64,000 bases of DNA, from the NCBI GenBank assembly GCA_027946365.1, contig JAPEUQ010000003.1, positions 1,426,001 to 1,490,000 of the forward strand, given 5' to 3'. The stretch is from Kalmusia sp. IMI 367209 (taxonomy: Eukaryota; Ascomycota; Dothideomycetes; Pleosporales; Didymosphaeriaceae). The stretch's first letter is position 1. Every line of letters begins with the position of its first letter. Below the pieces are notes generated by a model that saw nothing but the letters and a program-made list of their open reading frames with translations, was not told where the DNA came from and searched no databases. Made by a program: the position numbers and the translations under genes. Of the stretch, positions 43,257 to 55,445 are shown piece by piece.

Positions 43257-45915
43257 CTACAGTTTCAATTCTCGGCTACCTCCATCGATATCCAAACTAA
43301 CCACACACTCGATGTGCTGCGTCGACTGCCCAAAAGAAAAATTGTACCGCCCTTGGTCTACCTTCCACTTGTCACTCGATTGGTCAAAGTACGCAAAATC
43401 CTTCAGATCTATGGAAAGTTCGACTTTCTCCTCCTTGCCAGCTTCCAAAAATACCTTCTTGAAAGCTGCTAACGTCTTGATCGGATGCTCCGAGGACTGC
43501 TCTGCCCTACCGACGTAAAGCTGTGCGACAGTAGCGCCTGAAAATTCTCCTGTGTTGGTGACAGTGACTTCGGTTTTGAATCTGCCGTTTGAGTCTTGCG
43601 AGACGTTGCCATCTTTGAGGCTAAATCGGGTGTATGAAAGACCGAAACCAAAGGGGAACTGGACTTTGTCTTGCGAGACCCGGTCGTAATGGCGATAACC
43701 GACAAAGACACCCTCTTCGTATTTGACAGTAAGCTGACCATCTTTCCTGTCGCCAGGGAAGTTCCCGTGGGCCGGGGCGTCTTCGAGACGCTTCGGCCAA
43801 GATACGGGAAGTCTGCCTGAGGGATTGACAGCACCAGAAAGGACGTCAGCGATGGCATTTCCAGCCTCCTGTCCAGGGAACCACGCTTGCACAACAGCCG
43901 AGACCTTCGACAACCAAGGCATAGCTACAACCACACCAGTGGAGTTCACAACAATCGTCTTCGGGTTAGCGGCTGCCACAGCCTCGACGAGCTTGTCCTG
44001 GGAGCCGTCCTTATTGGGAAGATGAAAACCAGCTTGATCTTGGCCTTCCGTTTCCCAGACTGGAGTATGACCCGTGAACACAATTGCGTAGTCGCACTCG
44101 CGGGCGACGTCCACAGCTTTCGACATAAGGTCTTCGTCGTGCTCCTCTGCGTCCATGAAGCCCATCCTGAACCCAGGCATGCCCGCGAGGATACCTCCAA
44201 AATCAGAGCCCTCTTTACCCGGTGGCTGCGACTCAATGCGGATATCGTACGATTTGCCTCCGGTAAAAGCGTAAGTAAACTCTTCCTCGGGGTTGCCTCC
44301 AAATAAGAATCCCATCGCGTCATTCGTGCTTTCCTTTTGTTCAAATATTATTTCATCATTAATCTTGACGACAGTAGGCCCAATACCAGAACAAGATATA
44401 TAATGTTTACCAGTATTCGTAGGGATGAAAGTGGTCGTCAATTGAATGTCTTTCCACTTCACATCGTCATTGAACAGACCGGTGAAGGCGGCTTCCTTAT
44501 GGCCCGGTAGAGTCATAGTAGGCTTGTCATGATTTCCAGGCTCGAAGGCTTGGAGAATCCAACCAGGTTTGCCTTCTGAGTAAGTACAATTGGTTGCTAG
44601 GGGCGGTAATTGGCGATATGTATGGGCACCTGAAAGCTTGTCAGAATGCGGTGGTGTTGGTTTGCAAACTCAACTTACCCTTCGAATACTTGAATTCAAC
44701 ATCATCGCCATAAGCATGGTGCATACCATCCCATGGTGAGATTCTATAGTGTGAATGTAGCGAAGCGCTCCCGCCACCATGAATCAGCGCCTCTTTCGCA
44801 AGACCAAGCATGGCGACTTTCTTCCCTTTCACCTGGGCCTTCCTCAAGGGCAGGACATCATCGTCGTTCTTGAGAAGAACAAGCCCTTGACCAGCCACAT
44901 CGCGGATGAGTTTACGATGCTCTGGTTTGTCTTCAGAACGCTCCGGGGGAATTTGGGGATCTTTGAAGCCGCCAACTTTCCGGATAAGCTCAAGAACGTT
45001 TCGCACGCGGTCATTAATTGTCTCCTCGGTTACTTCTCCGTTCTTGATAGCTTCTTTGACACCTTTGTAACTTCGGTGGCGCGTAGGTCCAGGCATTTCC
45101 AAGTCGAGCCCGGCGTTGAGCGCATCTGCGGTACTGTTCGTACCTCCCCAGTCGCTCATTACCAGACCTTTCCAGCCCCACTCTCCACGGAGAACCTTCT
45201 CCAGGAGAAACTTGTTCGAGTCTGCGTGAACACCGTTGACCAGATTGTATGCCGTCATGAAAGCCCACGGGTTGGCTTCTTTAACGGCGATCTCAAAAGG
45301 CTTTAGGTAAATTTCTCGAAGAGCACGCTCTGATATGATTTCGTCTACGCTTAAACGGTCTGTTTCTTGCTCATTCGCAGCGTAATGCTTGCAAGTTCCT
45401 GCGACCCCTTTTTCTTGCAGACCTATCACATATTGAGCGGCAAGCTTGCCCGTTAGAAGGGGATCCTCAGAGAAGCTTTCAAAGTTGCGTCCCCCAAGTG
45501 GGTGGCGGTGATTGCACATAGTAGGCCCGAGCCTAAAGAGAGTGAGTGCAAATCGTATAATTACCGGTTGGGTTAGACTTACAGTACACGAGCACCTTTG
45601 GTCTGCGTCTCTTCGGCGAGAGCATGGCCAACCTGCCTGATGAGTTCAGGGTTCCATGTGGAAGCTGAACAGCAAGAAGCTGGAAAGCATGCTGCTCTCG
45701 TTCCGCCACTGAATGTCTCGCCACGAGCGCCGTTAGGTCCGTCAGATACCTGGCAATGTCAATAATGCTACCTGATTGATCATGTGTCTTACCTTGATAG
45801 CGGGCACACCCTTCTCGTGAACTGGGACAGTTTCCCAAAAGTCCTTCCCAGCAAGTAGTGACACCTTCTCCTCTAAAGTGAGGGTGTGGAGTATGTCCTC
45901 TATGTTGGTATCCAT
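43257..45915 (-). CDS. GH3 beta-glucosidase with PA14 insert, intracellular type
   Basis: Exons 45915-45793, 45749-45583, 45532-44679 and 44629-43257 join to 838 aa. The GH3 N-domain shows LTLEEKVSLLAGKDFW, SDGPNGARGETFSGG, GGRNFESFSEDP, AGTCKHYAANEQE and the nucleophile motif VMSDWGG. A PA14 domain interrupts the C-domain (about residues 390-520), followed by GHTPVWETEGQD, VVNSTGVVVAMPW, the fibronectin-III-like end and YEEGVFVGYRHYD. The order GH3-N, GH3-C with PA14, Fn3 is that of fungal beta-glucosidases without a secretion signal, and none is seen here, so it probably cleaves cellobiose or other beta-glucosides inside the cell. Residue limits are estimates. Confidence 0.94.
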
Positions 45916-46593
45916 GACAAGGATCAACACACAACCCCGAAAACGAAGGTATGACGTGTAAACTCGAAATCAAATCGTTAGCCACGGCAACTGAACAATA
46001 AAAAGATCCTCAGAATCAATACACAGAGGGTATACGCGGCTATTTGACACTCATAGTCTCTACCGGCGTCTGCCAGCATCCTTTATACACCATCGAAACT
46101 TCGAATGTTCCGGCCATTTGGCCCGCAACTCCGCGATATTCCCACCTGTGGAGTGTCTACGATAGACCACCATTGGATGCCGTGAACCGATATAGCTAGC
46201 CCAATGTCAAGCGCTACCGAGGTTCACCCACAGAGCTTCTTATTGGGTATCGGCAGGCTATCGAACCGCAGAGGAAGCGGAGAATCCCCGATGATTCTCC
46301 ATCTGAAGTGGAGCTGTAGTCCTGGGACGTCAGCTGATGCGGGATGGATGAAGTGGGAGGGAGCTATTGAGAGATAGGACTCGCGAATGGGAGGTGGTTG
46401 CGGTTCACGAATCAGAGAGATGTGGCGCGGCTTATTGACTCGCACCGTGCACAAGCCACCCCACGTGCTTCGGCATGCACTCGTCCTTCGTTATATGTAC
46501 TTTTCATTCTTACTCTCAATCTTCCATCGAAATCCATTTTTTTTCCAGCGTCATATAGTTTTCCTACAACATTTTCTTTTCAAAGCAGGCACG
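45916..46593. promoter_or_regulatory. divergent promoter region, beta-glucosidase / AIG1-like gene
   Basis: 680 bp from which the two neighbours read outward. A pyrimidine-rich tract lies just upstream of the AIG1-like ATG. No specific operator recognised. Confidence 0.4.
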
Positions 46594-47718
46594 ATGAGTA
46601 TATCTCGAGCGGCAGTCGAGCTCAAACGGCGGCATCCCTTGCAGAGGTTCGACGCTCCGTCGAAAGGCTTGTCGGGCGTAATTCATGTTCGTCGTATCAC
46701 GTGCATTGTCAACGATCTAGTATAATGATGACAGTCAGGTTCTTGGTCTAGCTAGTTTCTATTCTTCTTTCAAATTGTAAAGGAATTCTTCTCGTAACGT
46801 TGACGAGCACGACGCTGATGTCATCCTAGTTTAATCGACAATCCCAATATCATTGTAAGGTCAAGACCTCTATTACCTCGAGTCCACAAAATCCCTTGAT
46901 GGCGTAGATTCCTACCTCATTAGTCAAGATCTCGTGCTTCAAGATGATCACGTCTGAGCCCTCACTCTAAAATTCCCTTTCTTTTCAGTTGACTACTGAC
47001 AAATCTCACGCTAGAATGAGTCGTTCGGCTGGCATCTCCAATACCTCACCATTCTTGGCATCTCGATCTCCACAGCCTGTTTCACTATCGGTCTCCTCGC
47101 CGACATCACATCTTCGCACCAGCTCTTCACCATCAAGAACTATCTCGCCCTCATCGCTGCTCCCATCGAGATACTGATTAGCATGCTCTATTGGGGTCTA
47201 CGGGCCGTACGAATTACACCATAGAATGCTACATGCATATTATGCTAAGCTCCTGCAGGTCGACCCAAAACTTGTTATCCCACCAGATCTCCCCGCACCT
47301 CCAGTCTTAGCTGACCTCTGCTTTCATCGTAGGCCTACCCTTTGGAATCTCTTCAAATACCTGACTGACTCGGCACCCAGTATCCCCCTCTCTCCTGTTA
47401 TCTTTAGATGCTTTGTTCCTCTCGCCGCCTTGGCCTACTAGACCCATCAATCCGCGCGCCTCCCTACTCTCTCTCCTGACCTCCGTCCTTATCGCCTTCG
47501 CTTACTGGTATTGGATCGAGCTTTGCTACTCGCATAATGGGTTCTATCCTTATCCCATCTTCTCCATGCTCAGCACCGGCCAGCGGATTGGCCTCTTTGC
47601 CGGTAGCGGTGTGGCTATGTGGGCTGCCGGTGCGGGACTGCGCTGGTGCTATCGCGTTGTGAATGGGATCGAGGAGGATATGGAGCGGCATGGGAGGAAG
47701 GAATCAAAAGCCAAATAG
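46594..47718 (+). CDS. FAR-17a/AIG1-like membrane protein, six exons
   Basis: Exons 46594-46686, 46739-46776, 46830-46854, 47015-47206, 47259-47328 and 47381-47718 give 251 aa, the family length (PF04750). The N-terminus HPLQRFDAPSKGLSGVIH, the central GWHLQYLTILGISISTACF, ISMLYWGLRAVDPKLVIPPD, LFLSPPWP and SHNGFYPYPIFSMLSTGQR all match the fungal AIG1/FAR-17a pattern, with about six membrane helices. Human AIG1 and ADTRP hydrolyse fatty-acid esters of hydroxy fatty acids; the fungal role is unknown. Exons 2 and 3 are only 38 and 25 nt, making the gene hard for automatic prediction. It is convergent with the C2H2 gene. Confidence 0.88.
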
Positions 47719-48251
47719 ACACCGCTAATAAGCGTAAGTCGTGTCGAGCAGCCTCAACACCTCACTACATCACATGTACATAACAAGTAGGAAGAGAGCC
47801 TACCGAAAGACCTTCATTAAACATGCCTTTTAAGTAAATGTCATACAAGCCCACCAGCCTTGTCGCCATCCATGCTCGCAAACAAACTCGGGAAAGAGAG
47901 CACGCCAAACTGGGATCAGAAACCCCCGCAGAAGAATGCAGTCATATGTAACCGCCGTAGGAAATAATCACTCCATATGAAATGCCGTGAGTCGTAAAAC
48001 CATGATATCATACATCATGCCGTGGTTCGTGAACCGAATGTAAAGAGAAACAGTTTGCACGCATACATGTCGCTCTCGCTCGCTGAAGATGACCCTTAAA
48101 ACCAAAAATTGAAGCGAGAGTCGACACTCAGGTGCTACGGGAGGCGGCACCGAAAGTTTTTTTGAAAGGTTTTGTCCGTTCAGCGCATAACAATATCAGT
48201 TCGGTTATTTCCGTTCGTTGAGATAGGTCATCGGCCAATCGGAAACATGGA
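47719..48251. other. convergent intergenic region
   Basis: 530 bp between the 3' ends of the AIG1-like and C2H2-type genes; nothing else seen. Confidence 0.4.
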
Positions 48252-49851
48252 CTAGCCGGTAGATGGCGACGGTGGGGCAGTAAGTGTGCGTCCATCATCT
48301 TCGTCTTGGCTCTGATGATAGCCTTGCATATAGAGATGGTTGTAGTGAAGGTCATTATGCTCTTGGCTAAGCCCATAGGCGTAGGGCTGGTAGTGGTTGC
48401 CAATAGGTTGGTGAGCGTGATGATGCTCATATGCTGACACAGGGAGAGCAGGAAGAACATTCTCTTTATTCTCAAACTGGAACGTGCTGTTGAAAGCCTT
48501 AAATGGAGGTTGAGTCGGAGCGGGCGTTGGAGACATTTGGTGCTGGTACCCAGCGGTGAGAACATTGAACCCGGCGGGGTGAGCAAAAGAGACCTCTTCC
48601 TCTTGAAATACATGAAACGCCCGCTTTCGCCTCGGGGTGCGGTCACCATAGCTATGTCCGAACTCGGGTCGAGTGTGCTCGTCCTCGTAAGTCCCACGAC
48701 CTATGTAGAATGGCGGAGGGCGAGTGGTCCGGCGCTGGCGACGGGACACGTTGACCTCCATGTCGGCTAGAGCTGGTCGTGCCAATGAGGGTATAGGACT
48801 CTCATTCTTGATGAAATCCTCTTCGTCGTCGTCGTAGACTGAGCTCGAGATCCTTCGCTGGCGCTTGAAGGAGCCTTGGGGTGAGAAGATGAGCTCCGTG
48901 GGCTCGACCTCTTGGGAGTTGAGCTCGAGTTGCTCGAGAACTGAGCTATCCTTCTTCTGATTCCGCTTGCGTCGCATCTCAGGAGTAGCCGAATCAAAGA
49001 TATCCATACCTGGCCAGTAAACACCTTTAAGCTTAGTGCTCTCGCTCACTGCCATCGTATCTGTAGGGCCTGCGTCGATGACGTCGTCTTCAATGGCACA
49101 AGAATCCTCCACCGTATACCGGTATCGTCTCCGCTCGCCCGGATCCGAGTATTCGCTGGACGTTTCGTAGTCTGGGTTGGTATAGCTGCGGGAGCTTGCG
49201 CGTGAGTCTGTCGGCCAGTATTGCATGTGCGCACCAAAAGCGCGGGGTGGCCGTTGGCGGAGGACGGGTCCCGGCTGGGGAGTTGGCGTAGGCGCAGCCG
49301 TGTTCTCGACTTTGATCAGTTGCTGTTCGGACAGGCGAGGGTCGAGCAGGTTACTGACAGCAGCGCGCGAGCGGGCAGGTCGCGGGACCGGTGCTTCAAT
49401 CTTAGGTACCGGCGGAGGGCGAGCTACAGCAAGATAGAGTGAGTACATGTTCAAATCATCGCGAAGGGGAATAGGGGTGGAGGGAGATAGGTGAAGGGAA
49501 GCGGACACGATGAGAAGTGGGGGACAAAGAAAACAGAGGTGAAGGGTAGTAGATATGTGGGAAAGCAGAAGCGACAGGTCGCGTACCAGCAAGCCGCGTA
49601 CGTGAGCGGCGTTTGTCCTTCTGTGTCATCCGGTCCGACATGAGCTCTTCCACGTTCCATTCGGCATACCATCGGTCGTAAGACTCGATCAGGCGGCGAG
49701 AAGCGTCATCGTTGGCCGAACGAACCTTGACCTTGTAGTAGTTGGACAGATGCCCTTTGCTGGCAATGTGCGTGAGCAGGTGAGATACATCGCTGAAGTT
49801 GGGACGCTTGGGGCAAATGCTGCAGTGAAGGGGAATGTTTGCAGTGGCCAT
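48252..49851 (-). CDS. C2H2-type zinc-finger protein with disordered tail
   Basis: Exons 49851-49587 and 49423-48252 give 478 aa. The N-terminus has one zinc finger: HCSICPKRPNFSDVSHLLTH with Cys 10 and 13 and His 28 and 34 (the second His follows ASKG). A helical basic part follows (MTQKDKRRSRTRL). The remainder is low complexity with acidic and basic patches (RRRYRYTVEDSCAIEDDVID; SSVYDDDEEDF), KRQRR nuclear-signal-like stretches, and a Gln/His/Tyr-rich C-terminal region. A nuclear role is likely. It resembles a poorly described fungal family in which a single finger is fused to a long disordered region; function unknown. The 163-nt intron is long for this window. Confidence 0.8.
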
Positions 49852-50450
49852 GGCCGCCGCTGTGGTACGCAAACGCTCAGAACGCAGCAGAGTGAAGTGA
49901 AAACCGAAAGTGCTGTCCCTGCAGCGCAGTTGGTAAAGAAAGAGAGTGACGTGAAAGGAGCGGGTGGATGTCGAGAAGGGAGCAGGCGGCGGAAGAGCAA
50001 GGATGGATAAGATAGCTAGGCGTCTCGGTCACTTCCGCAGCACCCGCTGCATCGTTGACGCGAGAGATGAGTAGGAAGCAGGCACAAATAGTGCTGAGTG
50101 GGGGTAAAGGAAAGAATCACACAATGGGGAGAAGGTAGAGATTCAGTGGGTGGCGTTTTCCAGCTTGTACCACGTGGGGGAAATGGCAAGAACGGCAACA
50201 GCCGCTATGTTGGAACCCGACGATGCCTGGTGAGAGATATGAGCAGGCAGGGAGAAATCAGACAGAGATCCAGTCACTCGGAGGCAGCAGTAATTGTGTA
50301 TCGGTGATGATATGCGAGCAGCATAGCAATGTTTATGGGGGGTTCACCGCCCACGCATCCGACCCTCAGGCACTTCCTTTTAACTTTTCAAGGCACTCAA
50401 TCTGTAATCAGTAGATTGGACCTGTCTTTCACATCATCTCATTGCATTTA
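49852..50450. other. intergenic region
   Basis: 600 bp upstream of the C2H2-type gene and downstream of the BET2 gene; no gene seen. Confidence 0.4.
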
Positions 50451-51672
50451 TTATTTCCCTAGACATCGCCTTGTCACGTCTCGTGGCATGCAACTACGCC
50501 TGTGTTAGCTTCAGGCATATAAGAGAGTATCGAGAAGCATACTACACTGGGTCTATCTCTGCGAGCCCAGGATACTTGAGCAGGCTGAGCCCGGCAATAC
50601 CAAAATGTGTGTGAAACACGTCCACCATGTCGCCAGGTCTGTCTGACAGACCTCCCAGCTCGGGATCCTACGCTCATCAGACCTGAGATGGCTACTACTC
50701 CCGCTTTACATACCTGGCAGCCAAGGATAAATGCGGTCAGCTTCTCGCCGTCTATCCAGTGCAGCTTGTTGATCATGGCGAGGCTGCTCATGACCCACCA
50801 GCTGTAGCACACATCCTCCGTCTTTTCAGGTCGCCCATTCAGACCACCGTTTTTGAGCTGTCGTTCGCTGAGCCAGGCCCCCAATTTCTCCTGATCGACT
50901 AGGTCGAGTCTTCCCGCAATGGTCAACGCACCCACGCAGGTATATACTTGGCCAGAGTGCGACTCAGCGCCGGGACTGGTGCCGTACGCGCCATCAAAAT
51001 TGACACAGGCATTCACGTGTTGAACCGCCTTGTCGACGTTTATTAGGTCGAGCAGTCCTAAGAGAGATAGGGCCAACAGTGCCCCGAACAGAAACCGTGT
51101 GTCTTTCTCTCCCCACTCGTCTCCCGCAAAGGTGCCCGTTTCCGGGTCCTGGAGATTGGCGATCCCTACGAACCATGAGCATGATACTCTTGCGCCGGCA
51201 AGACCAAACATACACTGGCCGATCTTGCGGCGGCCGTCCTTCATGTACGCCTCGAGGTCCTCAAAGGCATCCAGCGTCGCGATGATCTGCACGGCGCTGA
51301 CGGTATATAGCATGTGGGCATCATGTCCCGGTGCAGCACCGAGGCCACCGCTCTCGTGCAGACAGGAGAAGACGAACTTGAGGATGCCATCGCGCGGCAG
51401 AGCGTCAGGATGCCCAAGCAAATGCAGGGCAGTCAACCCCCAATACAGGCCGTTGATCCTGAGGTGCTCGGTAAGCCAGTACTCCAGCTCGTCCTTGCGC
51501 TGCGGCAGTCAGTGCTGTCCATGTGCATGTGAAGATACGAAGCATAGCATTGCACTCCAGGCAGACGCACAGTGTCGAGGCTCTGGATGTAGGCGACGTG
51601 CTTGTCGACGCAGAGGCGCATCTCGGCGGGCAGGGCGGCCATGCCGCGGCCGGGCCCAGAGACGAGAGACAT
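50451..51672 (-). CDS. BET2: Rab geranylgeranyltransferase (type II) beta subunit
   Basis: Exons 51672-51571, 51499-50714, 50667-50546 and 50499-50451 give 352 aa. The product is the catalytic beta subunit that, with BET4 and Rab escort protein, adds geranylgeranyl groups to C-terminal Cys of Rab GTPases in the cytosol. Seen: the alpha-alpha barrel repeats ([64 protein letters not shown]), the zinc site residues in [15 protein letters not shown] and EDVCYSWW, and the late His in [12 protein letters not shown]. The 49-nt last exon restores the family ending DPV..CMPRDV. All introns are GT-AG with preserved phase. Confidence 0.94.
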
Positions 51673-51903
51673 GGTCCTGGCGGGCGGGCAGCGGGTGATG
51701 TTCTGCGGTTTGTGTGGAGCGCAGACGTGCGCATAAAGTCTATCTGGATGGGGGCCCAAGGACGAGGCTGGCGGCCGCGGGAGCCGGGGCCTGAAACGAT
51801 CTTCGCGGAGCTTGGCTGCGCACGCAGCGAGCGTACTCAGGGCTCACTCACGCAGCGTTGCAAGCGGGCGCAGGGCCTCTCAGGCGCCGCCCCTGGCTCT
51901 GCA

Positions 51904-51930
51904 GCGTTTGAGCGTTTGAGCGTTTGAGCG
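51904..51930. repeat. tandem repeat of an 8-mer (gcgtttga)
   Basis: The unit gcgtttga occurs three times head to tail and is followed by a partial copy (gcg). It is non-coding, upstream of BET2. Confidence 0.8.
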
Positions 51931-51996
51931 CAGAACTGCCGCCGCATACACAGCGCGCAGGCGATTGTGCCGACACTGCACTCTCCTGAGCATTGA

Positions 51997-52023
51997 GCAT
52001 CGCATCGCATCGCATCGCATCGC
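51997..52023. repeat. pentanucleotide microsatellite (gcatc)5
   Basis: Five perfect copies of gcatc in a row with a short partial end. A non-coding microsatellite that may vary between strains. Confidence 0.85.
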
Positions 52024-53198
52024 CAGGGGCACCGCGCATCTGCTGTCCCTCACTAGCAGCGCGCGCGTATCTTTTTGTACCTGTTCCTGGCGCAAACGGC
52101 CCTGGGCCCGAGCGCTCGTCCAGCATTCTCGCACGTCGCTGCCGTCGCTCATCCCGCAGGCCACGGGATCGCTCACTCCCCGCTGTGCTCTCTTTTTTTT
52201 CCCTTTGCCAGTCACCGTGACCCTCGCCGTCATCCTTCAACGACCGCTCTCACCTCGCCCCCCCCCGGCCGTACTGCCAGTGAACGCGTCCCACCAGTCG
52301 CCCCCTCCCCCAAAGCAGCAATCACTCGCAGCGTAACCGCCGTCTGCGCCGGCCTGGCCTCCCTGCACGCAGCCCACAGCGACGGGGCACGCCTCTCCGA
52401 CTTCTTCTCAGATCGCGCTCCCTTGTTCAGGCGCAGGTGAGTGTTGCCCGACGGCAGCGTTGGGTCTGCCCCCTCCTTTGTTTCAACGCCGTGGCAGATC
52501 AATGTTGTACCGCATGTCGGCTATGGCTCTATGGCTCTTCGTACTGACAGCATCGAGCACGCAGCTTCGAACCTCGCGCGCCCGCACCGAATCATCGCCC
52601 TCTGAGTCAACGAGCCAATACGCCTATAGCCTGTGCAGTCGCAGGTCCAAGGTTGCACCAGCGCCGCGTCCGGCCCAGCAGCCGCATCCCGCAAGCCCGC
52701 CCTTCTCCCTGCTACACGCTGCTTCAGACTCGACCCTCGCTGCACACACACATTGGTGTGCTCCTGCAGACGACGCTGCAAAGAGCACTACTCCACTTCA
52801 GCAGGGTTGCCACGGTTCGTACCACGTTCTCTAGCCTTCTAATACTCGGCACCCTAAAATCGATGCCCGTTCCCTTGACACGCTGACAATCATGAGCAAA
52901 CACAGTTCCCGCACCCGCGCAAACACTCTCGATTCTAGAAAATATACACCCCATGTTCCTGCGCTCGTAGGACCGTCACCGCCAAACCCCACGTACCGCC
53001 CACCGGACCCGCCGGGCAGCTTCGAACGACCGTTCACGTGTCCCCAAGCCGAAGCGCGGTTACTGAACATATCTACTGAGGTATTTCGCCCACCGCTATA
53101 CCATACCACTTGCGAAGCACAGCCCACCATTGCTTGATGCCACATTTGTACTAAGGCGTTATCAGTCTTGGGAACGGCCACGGAAAACGCTTAGGAAA

Positions 53199-55445
53199 AT
53201 GCCAAAGTCGTCTTCGCTGTCATTAGCAATGCGGTCCAAAAACGGAAAAGATAATGTGCATTCTCCGCTGAGTCCCCTCAGCCCGGCGTCTCCAAACGTC
53301 ATGAACGGCAACGATCCCGACGCTGCAACACCGACCGGCCCCTACCATGACATGCCTGCTTCGCCCGCTTCGCCTAAGCCCCGGAAGGATTCAAAGAGTA
53401 TTTTTTCTAACTTCTCTGCTACGAGATCGTCATCGCGTATAACGAACCCCGAAAATTCGAGCAGACAATTGTCCGAACGCGAAGGCCAGAGTGGCCTCTA
53501 TGTGAATGGTCGTAGTGGTAGTTCAACGCCAGATCTGAGCCGGCCGGTACAAACACCGAACTCTGATGGTACGCAACGTTGGTTTTTGGGGGGATTTCCA
53601 ACTGACTCTTGCAGATAACCGATCGGAAACAATTGGATTCGAGCAGGGAAGTGGATCTGGCAGATCTATCGAACCAACGGAAGTCGGCCAAGACACACCC
53701 AACTCAAAGAGGGGCGGATCGAAACCGCGAAAACAAGGCGGCATGCTCGGGCGATCGAGGTCCATAAAAACCGACGAAGGCTCGGGGCGCACCAAGCTCA
53801 ACAAAGTCCAGCCCGCAAAGCTGTCCCCAGATGCGACAGCAACGTGGACCCAAAATGGCGACGGTGTACCTCTAAAAACTGCGCCTTTGGAAAAGGACAA
53901 ATCATGGCGTCAGAACATTGCCTTTGGCAAGTTGCGGACACACTCCGCAGACCGCCACGATGGCTCTCAGCTTGCACCGCGTGACGACGACTCGCGAAGA
54001 GATAGGGCAGAACAAAGTTCGGTAGCATCAGGATCGTACAACGAAAGTCGCGGCGCTCAGTTGATGTCTAATCTCGGTTCGGGCGCTCTAAAAGTGGGCG
54101 AAAAGCTGAATTCCGCCCGCAAAGGCATGTTCGGGAAGTTGGGACGCAGTTCGAGCAACCACGAGAGGGAGCTACAGATTCCCAAAGAGCAGTACCAGTT
54201 CAAGATCATCCACACACCGTTGGTAGAGCAGACAAGGTTGACTCGGATCTCCAATCGTTTGGAGAATTCCAAGGACAAAACTGAATTCTGGATGCCAGCA
54301 CTCCCATGGCGCTGCATTGAGTATGTTCATATCAATGACTCCACCGGTATTTGTGCTGACTGAAGACAGTTATCTCAACATGAAGGGATGTGAAGAAGAA
54401 GGCCTATATCGGGTACCCGGCGCCGCCCACCAGATCAGATATTACGAGCAGAAGTTCGATCAAGGTATGCATACAAGGGTGCCAATGCTCAGTGTATAGC
54501 TAACAATCAACAGATCGTGACATCGATTTAATTGCAGATGAAAACTTGAACGATCCCAACGTCATTGGATCCCTGTTCAAGAACTGGCTGCGACAGCTTC
54601 CCGACGAAATCTTTCCCAAGGCTATCCAATCGCGAATCCAGCAAGAGTGTCAAGGCGCAAAGAGTACACCTCAGCTTTTGAAAGATGAGCTTTCGAAATT
54701 GCCACCCTTCAACTACTATCTACTTTTCGCCATCACTTGTCACATTAGCTTGCTGCACTCTTGCTCGGAGTTCAACAAGATGAACTATAACAATCTGTGC
54801 ATATGTTTCCAGCCGGCTATCAAGATAGACGCATTCTGTTTCCAGTTCTTGATATTGGACTGGCGCAATTGCTGGCAGGGATGCTGGACTGAGAAAGAGT
54901 ACCTGGCTGAAGAGGTGAAGTTGCTGGATACCCTTGAAACCCAGACAAGGCCCCGTCCTACCCCATCGCGCAATGGGCACAGTTCCAGCAAGACCAAAGG
55001 CTCACAGTCTTCGGGCTTTCTAAGGGATAACTTCAAGTCTTCCTCGTCACGCAACGATTCGAGAGATCGATCAAAGGCTTCCTCCACTCGAGGGATATCT
55101 TCAGACCGAAGCTTGGCCTCCGGGCGTGCTACTCCGCCGAACTCGTCTTTCCTTGCTTCCGAGAAGTCGAGCAGTTCTAAACGCGGAGTCACGCTCGAAA
55201 GAGATCCATCAGCGGATCGCGCGATCTCTTCGTCGGACAGTCGCGAAGCGTTCAACACGCGCGGAACGCCGAAACGAGCAGCACCATCTGTCAGAGCTGA
55301 ATCGGTAGACGATGAAGACAATAGTGCAACACCAACGCAGGCGCAACACAGCAGAGGCATTTCTGAGAGCCAATTTCGACTGGACCTGAGCAATCCACCC
55401 AGTTCCCCATTTTCGATAGATTTTAATGGACCTAATGGACGGTAA
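53199..55445 (+). CDS. RhoGAP-domain protein
   Basis: Exons 53199-53568, 53615-54320, 54370-54464 and 54514-55445 give 700 aa. A long Ser-rich disordered N-terminus (about 300 residues) precedes the RhoGAP domain (PF00620). GLYRVPG near residue 370 carries the arginine finger; DPNVIGSLFKNWLRQLPDEI, LPPFNYYLLFAITCHISLL and FNKMNYNNLCICFQPAI follow in the usual order. The domain activates GTP hydrolysis by Rho-type GTPases in cell polarity. After it comes a conserved-looking segment (CFQFLILDWRNCWQGCW) and another Ser-rich tail. The Trp/Cys-rich block and Ser-rich arms are typical of a fungal RhoGAP subgroup. ATG 53199 was chosen as the first Met of the Ser-rich frame; an upstream start is possible. 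Confidence 0.9.

Larger units (their letters stand above)
51673..53198. promoter_or_regulatory. divergent promoter region, BET2 / RhoGAP
   Basis: 1.5 kb between two outward-reading genes. It is GC-rich in the left half, with C runs, and holds two short tandem repeats listed separately. No gene could be supported despite many short frames. Confidence 0.4.

Noticed and set aside
51965..52440. Overlapping open frames in the GC-rich stretch between BET2 and RhoGAP
   Set aside because: Low-complexity translations of C-rich repeats in several frames at once; no conserved motif, consistent with promoter DNA.
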